Shown one piece after another: positions 7,398 to 15,689 of a stretch of DNA of 42,622 bases. How positions within the stretch are numbered: position 1 is the first letter of the stretch; every line of letters starts with the position of its first letter. Source of the DNA: an uncultured bacterium. GTDB taxonomy: Bacteria; Patescibacteriota; Minisyncoccia; Phycocordibacterales; CAIJYI01. The stretch is taken from positions 1 to 42,622 of the forward strand of contig CAIJYI010000010.1 in the NCBI GenBank assembly GCA_903824855.1, read 5' to 3'. The notes beneath the pieces are model-generated. The model saw nothing but the letters and a program-made list of their open reading frames with translations. It ran no database searches and was not told the DNA's origin. The position numbers and the translations under genes were made by a program.

Positions 7398-8051
7398 TTA
7401 TTCGGGGTTCATTTCATTATCGAACAATTGCCAGTCATTTTTGAAGAAATATTTCGCGAGGGTGAAGATGGTATAGGTGATGAAGAAAGCAGCGAGGACA
7501 TCAATTGAATAGTGCATGTGACCCATAAGAACGATGACACCGAAGAAAATGGAGGTTGCGGTAAAGAGCCATAAAAGCCATTTGTTTTTTGCAAAAACCA
7601 GAGCCATGAGGAAAGGAAGACCGGTATGCGCGGAAAAGAAGAGGTCTCCGCCAAAAGTGAAGTCGTGAATAGCATTTGTAGCATAATCCACATTGAGCAT
7701 ATCAATGGACGGGCCGATATGAGTGAGAGTTATAAAAACAGAACGAACGAGAATGAAAAGAGCGACACTTTTTAAGACAAACGGGATGCGATTGGGACGA
7801 TAAAGACAAAGTAATAAAACAAAAGCCCAAAGGAAAAATGGTCCGTAAACAAAAATATTGGTAACATCATAGACGCGAATATTATCGAGGACGATATCGG
7901 TCACCGCATTGCTGGCTTTCATCGTCGCGTAGATGCCTGCGTAGAAATTTACGACCAGTGAAACCCCGAGCAGGAGTGTAGCAGAAAACGCCGCAGAAAG
8001 TGATCTCGCGTTTGTCCAAAATTCCTGATGGTTTTTTAAGGTTTTTCCCAT
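7398..8051 (-). CDS. PAP2/sphingomyelin-synthase-like membrane protein (217 aa)
   Basis: A membrane protein with about six hydrophobic segments. Two motifs match the PAP2_C type of lipid phosphatase/phosphotransferase: FFSAHTGLPF (compare SGHT) and GHMHYSIDVLAA (compare HYTIDV), which together supply the catalytic His and Asp. Members act on phospholipid head groups or isoprenoid pyrophosphates in the membrane. The first motif has SAHT instead of SGHT. It is the last gene of a minus-strand cluster with two glycosyltransferases and a DedA protein, so a role in envelope lipid or glycan handling is likely. The substrate is unknown. Confidence 0.65.
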   Translation of the reverse strand: MGKTLKNHQEFWTNARSLSAAFSATLLLGVSLVVNFYAGIYATMKASNAVTDIVLDNIRVYDVTNIFVYGPFFLWAFVLLLCLYRPNRIPFVLKSVALFILVRSVFITLTHIGPSIDMLNVDYATNAIHDFTFGGDLFFSAHTGLPFLMALVFAKNKWLLWLFTATSIFFGVIVLMGHMHYSIDVLAAFFITYTIFTLAKYFFKNDWQLFDNEMNPE

Positions 8052-8070
8052 GTGTTTTTATTTATGTTTG

Positions 8071-8790
8071 TTAGCGAATGTCTTTATATTCCTGTGTGGT
8101 TGGTTTATGAAAAAATGCCTCAGAAATATAATTTGAAATATAGAGAAGGGAAGTCGGCATAATACCTTGACCTACTAATCGTCGACCGGACGTATACATC
8201 GGAAATTTCAGATTAAATTCTACCTTTCCGAACATGTGCGCTCGTCTCGCTATATTGGTATCTTCGCCGTAGAACTCTATCGTTGTATCAAATCCTTTCA
8301 TTTTGTCAAGTACGCTTTTTCTGATGGCAAAATTGCCGCCGACTAACATGTATCCGAGTATTAAATAAACGGGAACACCGAGAAAAACCCAGTAGAGACG
8401 GACAAAAAATTGATTGAGTTTGGTGATATCGTAATAGATATAAGGGCCGGAAAGGGCGGCGAGATCCGGGTTGTTAGCAAACTTGTTCTTTATCATGGCA
8501 CACCAGCCTTTCGGCATCTGTGTATCTGAATCAACAAAAGCAAGGACGTCGCCTTTCATTTCGAGGAATGCTCTTTGTCTTGCTCTGGTTAAACCTTTTT
8601 TTTCTTCACGAATAACTCGAACTCCGGGATATTTGCTTGCGACTTCGCTTGTTTTGTCTGTGCTCGCATTATCGATTACCAGTATCTCAAAAAAACCGCC
8701 ATCCGAATTTTTAATCGCATAGTCAAGGCATTGTCCAATATATTTTTCTTCATTGTACGCAGGAATAGCAAGCGTGATTTTTGGATCCAT
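8071..8790 (-). CDS. GT2 family glycosyltransferase (239 aa)
   Basis: A family 2 glycosyltransferase with a GT-A fold, which transfers a sugar from a nucleotide or lipid donor at the inner face of the membrane. It opens with ITLAIPAYNEEKYIGQCL, followed by IDNASTDKT for nucleotide binding, and the metal motif VDSDTQ. An ED motif (FYGEDTNIARRA) sits at the usual acceptor position. A hydrophobic stretch around YWVFLGVPVYLILGYML suggests membrane association. It lies 47 bases after the DedA gene and 19 before the PAP2-like gene in a presumed operon. Confidence 0.85.
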   Translation of the reverse strand: MDPKITLAIPAYNEEKYIGQCLDYAIKNSDGGFFEILVIDNASTDKTSEVASKYPGVRVIREEKKGLTRARQRAFLEMKGDVLAFVDSDTQMPKGWCAMIKNKFANNPDLAALSGPYIYYDITKLNQFFVRLYWVFLGVPVYLILGYMLVGGNFAIRKSVLDKMKGFDTTIEFYGEDTNIARRAHMFGKVEFNLKFPMYTSGRRLVGQGIMPTSLLYISNYISEAFFHKPTTQEYKDIR

Positions 8791-8837
8791 GTAATTATGT
8801 AAATACTAAACGAAAATGAAAACCTTTCTCTTGAAAA

Positions 8838-9521
8838 CTAAACTTTTTTTGAAATATATCTCCGATAAAAGGCTTTCCATGACCATTTTTCAGAAAAGAA
8901 ATCCGGGTCATTGCGTTTCCATATATAATACAGGAGAAAAAGAAAAAATGCACCAAATATCAGTGTGGTTATCTTTTCTTGAACGAAAGTAAGAGCTTTT
9001 TGGTAACTTTGTCCGAAGATATAACCGACAATGATGAATTCTCCGATTCCGACGGTAACGCCAGGAATATTAAAGGCAAGAAATCTTGGATAACTCATTT
9101 TATATATGCCGGAAAAAAACGGAGTAATCCAAGAGAGTGGGCCTAAGAGTCTGGCGAAGAAAACGGATTTGGCCCCATATTTGAGGAAGAAATCTTCACC
9201 TTTTTTGTAATTCGTAAGACTGAAGAATCGATTGTGTTCTTTGAATAAACGAGCACCAAATTTTCTGCCAATGAAAAAACTGGCCGAATCGCCGAGAACA
9301 CCTCCTGAAATGAGCCAGAACGCAACGAGCCAAACATTGAGCACTCCTGTTCCCGCAAGGATAGCGCCCGGCAGAAAAATCATCTCTCCATAAATAAAGA
9401 AACCTGAACCGATAAGAGTTTCAAAGAAAGAACCGAAGAAAAGAAATGCATAAGCAAAAGCGGTGTGAGCGCTCAACCACAGTAACATTCCCAATATTGT
9501 ATTTCCAAAAAGTTCTAACAT
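8838..9521 (-). CDS. DedA family membrane protein (227 aa)
   Basis: DedA/VTT proteins are membrane proteins linked to lipid scrambling, including undecaprenyl phosphate recycling. The sequence has four to six hydrophobic segments, an acidic FFETLIGSGFFIYGE segment, GDSASFFIGRKFG, and the signature FARLLGPLSWITPFFSGIYKMSYPRF with the typical FxRxxG...G..M pattern. It is placed between two GT2 genes, 18 bases after the upstream one. That setting suggests support of lipid-linked sugar export. Confidence 0.85.
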   Translation of the reverse strand: MLELFGNTILGMLLWLSAHTAFAYAFLFFGSFFETLIGSGFFIYGEMIFLPGAILAGTGVLNVWLVAFWLISGGVLGDSASFFIGRKFGARLFKEHNRFFSLTNYKKGEDFFLKYGAKSVFFARLLGPLSWITPFFSGIYKMSYPRFLAFNIPGVTVGIGEFIIVGYIFGQSYQKALTFVQEKITTLIFGAFFLFLLYYIWKRNDPDFFSEKWSWKAFYRRYISKKV

Positions 9522-9539
9522 AAAATTTTCTGAAGGTTA

Positions 9540-10280
9540 TTACCTTACAACTTTATACTCCTTCTTTTTTTTACTGATTCTCCACATAAGCGCATCCCAA
9601 TTCCATTTTATAAAAAGTGTAAACCAACCGGTCTGGTCAAAACGTCTTGTAGAAGTTAAAACAGCATCAGTTTCAAAGAAAAAGAATTTTCCGAAAGGCA
9701 AGCATTCTTTTATGAAGAGAAGATCTTCTGCAAGCGCAAGCTTATCATTGAATCGGACTTTGTTTCTGAGTGTCGCGCTCATTATTTGAATTGTGTAGGA
9801 AGTATGCGTAAATTTATGACCCATATCATAAAGACGAAACCACGTCTTGGCATACCAGCCCGTATTTTCGAGAGGCCGAATCGCTGTCGTTCCTATCGCG
9901 AGATTTTTGGCAGATCTTTTTCTGAGGAATATATTGAGATCGTGCAGAAAGTTTTCAGTGAGAATCGTATCGGCATCGAGGAAGATGATCCAATCGCAAC
10001 CGGCGGAGACTTTTTCCATTCCGAAATTTTTTGCTTTTGAAACGCCTTTTACTGAACTGCTTAACACCATGGTGTTTGGTCCGGCGTTCTTCTTTGCGAC
10101 ATCAAAGGTGCTGTCGGTAGAACCGTTCTCAATAACCCATACTTCAAAAGCGCTCGTTGGGTAGGCGAGTTTGTTGATATGGCGAAGCGTTTCTTCGATG
10201 TATTTTTCCTCGTTGTGTGCGGGAATAATAAACGAGAAAAAATAAGGGCGAAGTCCTTTTATTTGTGTCTCGTCAGTCAT
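9540..10280 (-). CDS. GT2 family glycosyltransferase (246 aa)
   Basis: Another GT-A glycosyltransferase: FIIPAHNEEKYIEETL at the start, ENGSTDST for the nucleotide site, FLDADTIL as the metal-binding DxD region, and AEDLLFIKE at the acceptor side. It differs clearly from its neighbour at 8071, so the two probably act on different steps. First gene of the four-gene minus-strand cluster, with a -10 at leaderless spacing. It faces rnhB head to head, about 78 bases apart. Confidence 0.85.
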   Translation of the reverse strand: MTDETQIKGLRPYFFSFIIPAHNEEKYIEETLRHINKLAYPTSAFEVWVIENGSTDSTFDVAKKNAGPNTMVLSSSVKGVSKAKNFGMEKVSAGCDWIIFLDADTILTENFLHDLNIFLRKRSAKNLAIGTTAIRPLENTGWYAKTWFRLYDMGHKFTHTSYTIQIMSATLRNKVRFNDKLALAEDLLFIKECLPFGKFFFFETDAVLTSTRRFDQTGWFTLFIKWNWDALMWRISKKKKEYKVVR

Positions 10281-10287
10281 GTTTTAT

Positions 10288-10293
10288 AGTATA
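10288..10293 (-). promoter_or_regulatory. -10 box, leaderless start (GT2 gene)
   Basis: TATACT on the minus strand, seven bases before the ATG at 10280. Confidence 0.6.
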
Positions 10294-10346
10294 CCTGAAA
10301 ATTTATATTTCTGAAACAATTTGGTGGCATATTTTGTATTTTTAGG

Positions 10347-10352
10347 TATGAT
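10347..10352 (+). promoter_or_regulatory. -10 box, leaderless start (rnhB)
   Basis: TATGAT, six bases before the ATG at 10359. No clear -35 box. Confidence 0.5.
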
Positions 10353-10358
10353 GACAAA

Positions 10359-10964
10359 ATGAAGAGAGATAAGGAAATCAAATATTTGGTCGGAATAGAT
10401 GAAGCCGGGCGCGGTCCTCTTGCGGGGCCATTAGCTCTTGGTGTTTTTTGTGTGTCTGTTGGTAATAAAACTTTCAAAAGATTTTCAAAAGGAGTTCGCG
10501 ATTCAAAAAAACTCAATGAAGAACAGAGGGATGAGTGGTATGAAAAAATTCAAAGGGAGCAGGAAAAACAGGATGGGGAAGTATTGTTTGCCGTATCGTT
10601 TGCTAGTGCGGAAATGATTGATGAAAAAGGTTTAACATTCGCGACAAAATTTGCTCTCGCAAATGCGCTCAAAAAATTAAAGTGTCAGTGTCACGAGACT
10701 TTAGTTTTGCTTGACGGAGGACTTCATGCGCCGAAAGAATATATATTTCAAAAAACAATAATTCACGGAGATGATATTGAACCGATAATTTCGCTCGCTT
10801 CAATTGTGGCTAAAGTTTCGCGTGATAAAAAAATGTACACGCTCGCGAAAAAATATCCGGAATATGGTTTTGAGAAACATAAAGGGTATGGAACAAAAAT
10901 GCACTACGAAAGAATTGAACAATATGGGATAATAGAAGGAATACACAGAAAAAGATTTCTGTAA
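10359..10964 (+). CDS. rnhB: Ribonuclease HII
   Basis: RNase HII cuts RNA in RNA-DNA hybrids and removes single ribonucleotides from DNA. The family signature VGIDEAGRGPLAGP spans residues 11-24, with Asp14 and Glu15 as metal ligands. The later acidic residues are seen in LLDGG and in the segment before ASIVAKVSRDK. The C-terminal YGFEKHKGYGT is also typical. At 201 residues the enzyme is of normal compact length. The TrpF-like gene follows after 29 bases and may be co-transcribed. Confidence 0.95.
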   Translation: MKRDKEIKYLVGIDEAGRGPLAGPLALGVFCVSVGNKTFKRFSKGVRDSKKLNEEQRDEWYEKIQREQEKQDGEVLFAVSFASAEMIDEKGLTFATKFALANALKKLKCQCHETLVLLDGGLHAPKEYIFQKTIIHGDDIEPIISLASIVAKVSRDKKMYTLAKKYPEYGFEKHKGYGTKMHYERIEQYGIIEGIHRKRFL

Positions 10965-10993
10965 TCAATTTTAAATATTAAACCGCTATAATT

Positions 10994-11650
10994 ATGATTA
11001 CTCAAGTTTACGAGGTTGGGACAAAAGAAGAGGCGATACTCGTTGCAAAGGCCGGTGTCGACAATATTGGGGTTCTCGTCGGCGATGGTGAGTTTCCGAG
11101 AGAATTAGGTATCGAAAAAGTAAAAGAAATTTTTGATGTTATTTCCGCTCCCGCCAAAAAGGTTGCTTTAACACTCTCTTCGAATATTGAAAAAATTGAA
11201 AACATAGTGCGTTCACTGAATCCCGACATTCTTCATCTCGGGGCGCTTCCCGAATTACTGACTCCCGACGACGTAAGCAAATTGAAACAAACTTTTCCGA
11301 ATCTCTCGATAATGAGAAGCATTCCCGTTATCGGAGAGGAAAGTGTAGAGATGGCAAAGTCGTACGAAGGAGTGGCGGATTATCTTCTCTTGGATAGTCA
11401 CAAAATAAACGACAATCAAGTCGGCGCTACGGGAATGGTTCACGATTGGAACATAAGTAAAAAAATAGTTGAATCGGTAAAAATTCCGGTAATCTTGGCG
11501 GGAGGATTAGGTGCGGATAATGTTGCGTCTGCCATACAAAAAATCCGTCCGTATGGTGTGGACTCAAAAACACGAACCGACAAAAAGGAAAGCCATGAAA
11601 AGGATATAAATGAGGTGATAAAGTTCGTTCAAAATGCAAAATCCGCCTAA
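10994..11650 (+). CDS. TrpF-like beta/alpha-barrel protein (218 aa)
   Basis: The overall pattern is that of phosphoribosylanthranilate isomerase: the LLLDS strand, ATGMVHDW in place of GGTG-FDW, and VILAGGLGADNVASAI at the phosphate site. The N-terminal KICG motif, which holds the catalytic base Cys in TrpF, is replaced here by QVYEVG. The usual SSGVE after the last strand reads SKTRTDKKE. No other tryptophan gene is nearby. The fold is fairly certain, but isomerase activity is doubtful. A TATAAT at 10987-10992 is too close to the ATG to give a leaderless mRNA, so it may be chance. Confidence 0.7.
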   Translation: MITQVYEVGTKEEAILVAKAGVDNIGVLVGDGEFPRELGIEKVKEIFDVISAPAKKVALTLSSNIEKIENIVRSLNPDILHLGALPELLTPDDVSKLKQTFPNLSIMRSIPVIGEESVEMAKSYEGVADYLLLDSHKINDNQVGATGMVHDWNISKKIVESVKIPVILAGGLGADNVASAIQKIRPYGVDSKTRTDKKESHEKDINEVIKFVQNAKSA

Positions 11651-11779
11651 GGACACTGTATTTTTAACTGTTTTTACTCTGTAATTTGGGCTCACAACGA
11701 GGGGAGGGTCGGTATGGTGTGGAAAGCTTCTCTTTCTTCACTTGCATTTTCTTGAAAAGTACGCTATATTATTAGTACT
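11651..11779 (+). promoter_or_regulatory. Upstream region and likely promoter of rpmF
   Basis: TTGCAT (11742-11747), a 17-base spacer and TATATT (11765-11770), nine bases before the ATG at 11780; a shifted TATTAT (11767-11772) leaves seven. Nothing else recognised in this stretch. Confidence 0.5.
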
Positions 11780-12007
11780 ATGGTAGTACGAATGAGACAC
11801 ACAAGAGCACATACTGCGAACAGGCGCTCACACCACGCTGTGGTTGGCCCGAGATTGTCAGAATGCTCAAAATGCAAATCGGTTCACGTTAAGCACCACG
11901 CTTGCGGTGTTTGTGGAACTTATCGAGGAAAAGAAGTCTTAAATACAATGAAGAAGGTTGAAAAGACTGCAAAGAAAATCGAAAAGAAAACCGAGAAAGC
12001 AAAATAG
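11780..12007 (+). CDS. rpmF: Large ribosomal subunit protein bL32
   Basis: bL32 is a small zinc-ribbon protein of the 50S subunit. The basic N-terminus MRHTRAHTANRRSHH is typical, and the four zinc ligands are present as CSKC (29, 32) and CGVC (42, 45), followed by GTYRGKEV. At 75 residues it is longer than usual (about 57-60) because of a lysine-rich tail with KKVEKTAKKIEKKTEKAK. It is the first gene of a run with nusB-Nudix and rnc. Many bacteria place rpmF beside fatty-acid genes; here it sits with RNA-processing genes. Confidence 0.93.
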   Translation: MVVRMRHTRAHTANRRSHHAVVGPRLSECSKCKSVHVKHHACGVCGTYRGKEVLNTMKKVEKTAKKIEKKTEKAK

Positions 12008-12071
12008 TAGAATCGCGCGTTCCGAAGTTTTTTATTGAACAGTTTTAGTACATTTACGTGTATTTATAATT

Positions 12072-12992
12072 ATGGCAAACAGGCACCTTTCAAGATCGAT
12101 TGTCCTTCAAACACTCTTCGAGTGGGACTTTCGTGATAAAAAAGACGAGACCGTCGATGCAATACTGGATCGCGATGTTACTGAATTCGCGCCGGGACTT
12201 TCCGACATGTCTTTCATAAAGACCCTCGCTCTTGGTGTCGTGAAAAAAAACGAAGTTCTAGATTCAATTATTTTAAAGGCTGCTCCTGAGTGGCCTCTTG
12301 ATCGTATCTCAGTTATCGACAGAAACATTCTTCGTATCGGTCTCTACGAACTTCTTTTCTCTGATCATTCCGATGTACCTCCTAAAGTAGCTATTAATGA
12401 ATCCATTGAACTCGCCAAAACTTTCGGCGGAGAAACCAGCGGTAAATTCGTCAACGGAGTTTTGGGTGCCGTCTACAAAGAACTCGGTGAACCGGGGAAG
12501 GATGATATCAATAAGAAGAAGAACCAAAATGTCCCTCGCGAACAACTACCACTCAAACAACTAGCCGGTGCTGTTGTCTACGCCAAACACGATGGGGATA
12601 TTTATCTCGCTTTTGTTCACGATATTTTCGGTCACTGGACACTCTCAAAAGGAAAAATTGACGGAGACGAAACCACCGAACAATGTGCCATCAGAGAAAT
12701 CAAAGAAGAAATCGATGCTGACATCACCATCAAACAAAAACTCGGAGAGAACGAATATATCGCCAACAGTCCTGAACTCGGCAGATATCGAAAGAACGTT
12801 TGTTACTTCTTGGCTGAAGCCCCTTATGGAGAACTTAAATTAGAGGAGGAAAAAGGCGGACTCGACGACGTGCGATGGTTTAAGATTGAAGAAATTGCCG
12901 ATTTGAATTTCTACGATGATATACTTCCGATAATCACAAAAGGCGTTGAAGTTCTCTCAGGAAAAGAAGAATCGAAAGAAGAAGAAAAATAA
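12072..12992 (+). CDS. nusB: NusB transcription antitermination factor fused to a Nudix domain (306 aa)
   Basis: Residues 1-140 are NusB, an all-helical RNA-binding protein that works with NusE (S10) on boxA during rRNA transcription. Seen are NRHLSRSIVLQTLFEWDF, IDRNILRIGLYELLF and AINESIELAKTFGGETSGKFVNGVLG. After a lysine-rich linker, residues about 165-290 are a Nudix hydrolase with the box G194-KIDGDE and REIKEE (208-213). WTLSKGK before it resembles the diadenosine-tetraphosphate hydrolase type (W-LPKG). The reading frame is continuous, so this is a real fusion. The gene lies just upstream of rnc, so rRNA synthesis and processing appear coupled. The Nudix substrate is not known. Confidence 0.92.
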   Translation: MANRHLSRSIVLQTLFEWDFRDKKDETVDAILDRDVTEFAPGLSDMSFIKTLALGVVKKNEVLDSIILKAAPEWPLDRISVIDRNILRIGLYELLFSDHSDVPPKVAINESIELAKTFGGETSGKFVNGVLGAVYKELGEPGKDDINKKKNQNVPREQLPLKQLAGAVVYAKHDGDIYLAFVHDIFGHWTLSKGKIDGDETTEQCAIREIKEEIDADITIKQKLGENEYIANSPELGRYRKNVCYFLAEAPYGELKLEEEKGGLDDVRWFKIEEIADLNFYDDILPIITKGVEVLSGKEESKEEEK

Positions 12993-13017
12993 AATCTACT
13001 AGCAAATAATACTCACC

Positions 13018-13725
13018 ATGACTCCCGACTTCACAAAATTCGAAAAGGAAACCGGAATCGTTTTTACCGACAAAAACATTCTTCGCGAAGCATTCACTCA
13101 TCGCTCTTATTTAAACGAATCAAAAGAGAAAGGACTTCTCCATAACGAGCGTCTCGAGTTTCTCGGAGATGCTGTTTTGGAATTGATTGTTACCGATTTT
13201 CTCTTTAAAAAATATCCTCACGAACAGGAGGGTGTGCTCACCGCATACCGAGCAGGTTTGGTAAACGCAAATATTCTTTCCGATATCGCATTAAAACTTC
13301 ATCTTGGCGAAATGCTTTTGCTTTCAAAAGGTGAGGCGAAAGACATAGGAAAAGCACGCCAATATATTCTTGCAAATACTATCGAATCTGTCCTCGGCGC
13401 TATTTATCTTGATCGCGGATATGATGTTGCTGCACAATTTGTTTCGAAATATATACTTTCACTCGTTGACGAAGTTGTCGAGAAAGGACTCTGGCAGGAT
13501 GCAAAAAGCTTGTTTCAGGAAAAGGCTCAGGAGCTTCATGGTGTTACTCCGACGTATAAAGTTCTCAAAGAAACGGGCCCCGATCACGACAAACAATTTC
13601 TCGTCGGCGTCTATCTCGATGCCAAATTAATGGGAGAAGGCACAGGCCGTTCTAAACAGGATGCGGAACAAGTCGCTGCAAAGAAAGCGCTTTCAGGTGA
13701 AGCGATGAAAAAAACTAAAAATTAA
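13018..13725 (+). CDS. rnc: Ribonuclease III
   Basis: RNase III cuts double-stranded RNA, including the rRNA precursor. The signature NERLEFLGDAVL spans residues 43-54, and the second acidic pair appears in ANTIESVLGAIYLDRG. A double-stranded RNA binding domain fills residues about 160-232 (AKSLFQEKAQELHG ... GRSKQDAEQVAAKKAL). The length of 235 is normal. It follows nusB-Nudix after 25 bases and is followed by the kinase-like gene after only 3 bases, so the three are probably one transcript. Confidence 0.96.
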   Translation: MTPDFTKFEKETGIVFTDKNILREAFTHRSYLNESKEKGLLHNERLEFLGDAVLELIVTDFLFKKYPHEQEGVLTAYRAGLVNANILSDIALKLHLGEMLLLSKGEAKDIGKARQYILANTIESVLGAIYLDRGYDVAAQFVSKYILSLVDEVVEKGLWQDAKSLFQEKAQELHGVTPTYKVLKETGPDHDKQFLVGVYLDAKLMGEGTGRSKQDAEQVAAKKALSGEAMKKTKN

Positions 13726-13728
13726 AGT

Positions 13729-14595
13729 ATGAATCTGGAAAGTTTGCTCAACATTTTCGGAAATCAGAAAGAGGGTGAATTTGAGCCTTCGGTCAATGAA
13801 GGTTCTTCAGAGAAAAAAAATCATTCCGATGATCATAAAAATGAAATACAAAATCCTCAAAAAGAGAAAGAGAAGCAAGCTCTTCTGAATTTGCAAAATG
13901 GAGTTGTTAAATCAATGGTGGAGTTGGATGAAGGAACGGTAAATTCTGTTTTTTTGGTTGAGTTTACGAATGGTACATCCGGCATTTTTAAGCCGGCGTC
14001 AGGCGAATCAGCTATGCGAAAAATTGAACACGGTACTTTATTCAAAAGAGAAAGGGCCGCTTATTTAGTGAACGCAGAGATGAATTTTGGTTTCGTACCG
14101 CCTACGATAATTAGAAAAATAAACGGACAGATTGGAAGTTTACAGTTATTTATTCCCGACACCTTGCCTTACTACGAAATTCGGCGAGAAGAAATTTCCA
14201 GAAAAGAACATATTCAAAATCAACTAAAAACTTTTTGGGTCTATGATCTGCTTATCCATAATTCCGACAGACACATGGGAAACATCCTCTGTGAAAAAGT
14301 AGACGGAAATTTTAACCTTCATGCGATAGACAATGCCGCTTCGTTTTGTAAGTCGGAACTTCGCTTTGATGTAGGTAATTTTTTTGACCAAGAACTTCCT
14401 GAAGATTTGGGAGAAAAAATAAGTAATCTTCGTAAAAATCAATTATTGAGAGAAAAACTCCGGGCATTACTCCTTGAATTGCTAAATAAAAAAGAGGTGG
14501 AAGCTTTCTTTGCGAGGGTGAATCTGATTGGGGATACCATAGATGAATGCAATTCAATACCACGTTCAAGGTACGACACCATTACGAATATTTAA
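13729..14595 (+). CDS. PI3/4-kinase-like phosphotransferase (288 aa)
   Basis: An atypical kinase of the phosphatidylinositol 3-/4-kinase fold, as seen in some bacterial proteins of unknown target. After 55 acidic, probably disordered residues comes the nucleotide-binding part with GIFKPASGE (Lys88). The catalytic loop is NSDRHMGNIL (Asp180, Asn185) and the metal site is AIDNAASF (Asp201). All key residues are present, so the enzyme should be active. It starts 3 bases after rnc, and two more small genes follow within 10 bases each. A protein or small-molecule substrate is more likely than inositol lipid in such a cell, but this is inference. Confidence 0.75.
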   Translation: MNLESLLNIFGNQKEGEFEPSVNEGSSEKKNHSDDHKNEIQNPQKEKEKQALLNLQNGVVKSMVELDEGTVNSVFLVEFTNGTSGIFKPASGESAMRKIEHGTLFKRERAAYLVNAEMNFGFVPPTIIRKINGQIGSLQLFIPDTLPYYEIRREEISRKEHIQNQLKTFWVYDLLIHNSDRHMGNILCEKVDGNFNLHAIDNAASFCKSELRFDVGNFFDQELPEDLGEKISNLRKNQLLREKLRALLLELLNKKEVEAFFARVNLIGDTIDECNSIPRSRYDTITNI

Positions 14596-14602
14596 TTTTT
14601 TT

Positions 14603-14863
14603 ATGAAATACGTGGAAATTAAGAAACTTCAAAATGACGGAACGCAATTATTACTTGCAACCTGTACTCTTTTTGATGATGAAATAAAAATCGAGGGAGA
14701 TCAAAAATTTGCTCAGTTTGTGACGGAAGAAGGAATTAATAATTATTCCGAAGACGGTTCTAAGAAATTGTTTCCAAAAGACGGTTTGCTTTTTCTTGAA
14801 CAACTCCAATATAATTTCAAGTCGGGATATCTGAGTGCCGGGCCGGTACAAGAATCAAACTAA
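14603..14863 (+). CDS. Small orphan protein between kinase and nucleotidyltransferase (86 aa)
   Basis: I do not recognise this protein. It starts MKYVEIKKLQNDGTQLLLAT and has alternating hydrophobic residues suggesting a mainly beta fold, then FVTEEGINNYSEDGSKKLFPKDGLLFLEQL and a short tail. No membrane segment or cysteine cluster. The ATG at 14603 leaves a 7-base gap after the kinase-like gene; an earlier in-frame ATG at 14543 would overlap that gene by 53 bases. The tight spacing on both sides suggests a shared function with the kinase and nucleotidyltransferase. Confidence 0.65.
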   Translation: MKYVEIKKLQNDGTQLLLATCTLFDDEIKIEGDQKFAQFVTEEGINNYSEDGSKKLFPKDGLLFLEQLQYNFKSGYLSAGPVQESN

Positions 14864-14867
14864 TTTT

Positions 14868-15617
14868 ATGGTAAATGAAGGGGTAATGAATGAAAATAAA
14901 TCTGCCGAGGCATTTCCCGAGGCAACGGATATTTTCCCGGAAGGTGAAGCTGAATTTTTAAACCAAGAAAGACAACCTTATCGGACCGATAAGCTTTTTG
15001 ATGCACGCAAATCAGGAGAGACGTATAACAGGGAATTCTTTGCCGTTATCCGAGACGTGGAATCACGGTTTTCAGAAATTCCGGAATTTATTGGTCTTGC
15101 TCCTTTTGGTTCGTACACAAAAGGGTATGCCAATGATGCATCGGATTTTGATATTTACGTCATTATTGATGCACCGACACGTGAATTACCGGCTGTGGAT
15201 AAGATTATTACGAGCGTAGAAGAAGAATATAAGCAAAAAGGAATTAAAATTTCCATACATAAGGAATCGATTTCCACGGAAAATTTTGGTACCGAAAATG
15301 CCTCCATTTCAGAATCAACAATCGAATCTGCCGAATCAATGGCGTTATTGACTCGTACCATAACCGGCCATAAAATAGGAAAATATCGCGAGCTCGTGAA
15401 GAAAAAAGTTGATAAAATGTATCCTTTGAAACGGAAAGCTTTTTTTGAAAATATTGTTATTATTCTGACGGAACTCGACGGACTCTCTCGAACTCTCGAA
15501 AAAATGGATAGGCGAGCCGATGAAAATGAAAATTCCGATGAATTTGATAAAGAAAAATATGTAAATGCGCGCCGAGAACTCTGGGAAAAACGCGCTCACA
15601 AACTTTTTGGTGAATAG
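14868..15617 (+). CDS. Nucleotidyltransferase-fold protein A (249 aa)
   Basis: A protein with a polymerase-beta type nucleotidyltransferase core. The signature is PFGSYTKGY (Gly81, Ser82) followed by SDFDIYVI (Asp93, Asp95). The third carboxylate expected on the next strand is not clear: the strand reads KISIHKES, with Ser129 where paralogue B has Glu. The C-terminal half is helical and charged. The start could be 14868 (4 bases after the previous stop) or 14886 (preceded by GAAGGGG); I prefer the first because of the spacing. Targets of such enzymes include antibiotics, tRNA and proteins; none can be assigned. Confidence 0.75.
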   Translation: MVNEGVMNENKSAEAFPEATDIFPEGEAEFLNQERQPYRTDKLFDARKSGETYNREFFAVIRDVESRFSEIPEFIGLAPFGSYTKGYANDASDFDIYVIIDAPTRELPAVDKIITSVEEEYKQKGIKISIHKESISTENFGTENASISESTIESAESMALLTRTITGHKIGKYRELVKKKVDKMYPLKRKAFFENIVIILTELDGLSRTLEKMDRRADENENSDEFDKEKYVNARRELWEKRAHKLFGE

Positions 15618-15689
15618 ATGAGTGGTAATTTTCCAAACCACTGTGTTTTTTTGTTGCGCATTTTTTTTCGAAATTACCCACCCCTCGTT

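Noticed and set aside
10987-10992. TATAAT before the TrpF-like gene as a leaderless promoter
   Set aside because: Only one base separates it from the ATG, so transcription would start inside the gene; read-through from rnhB is more likely.
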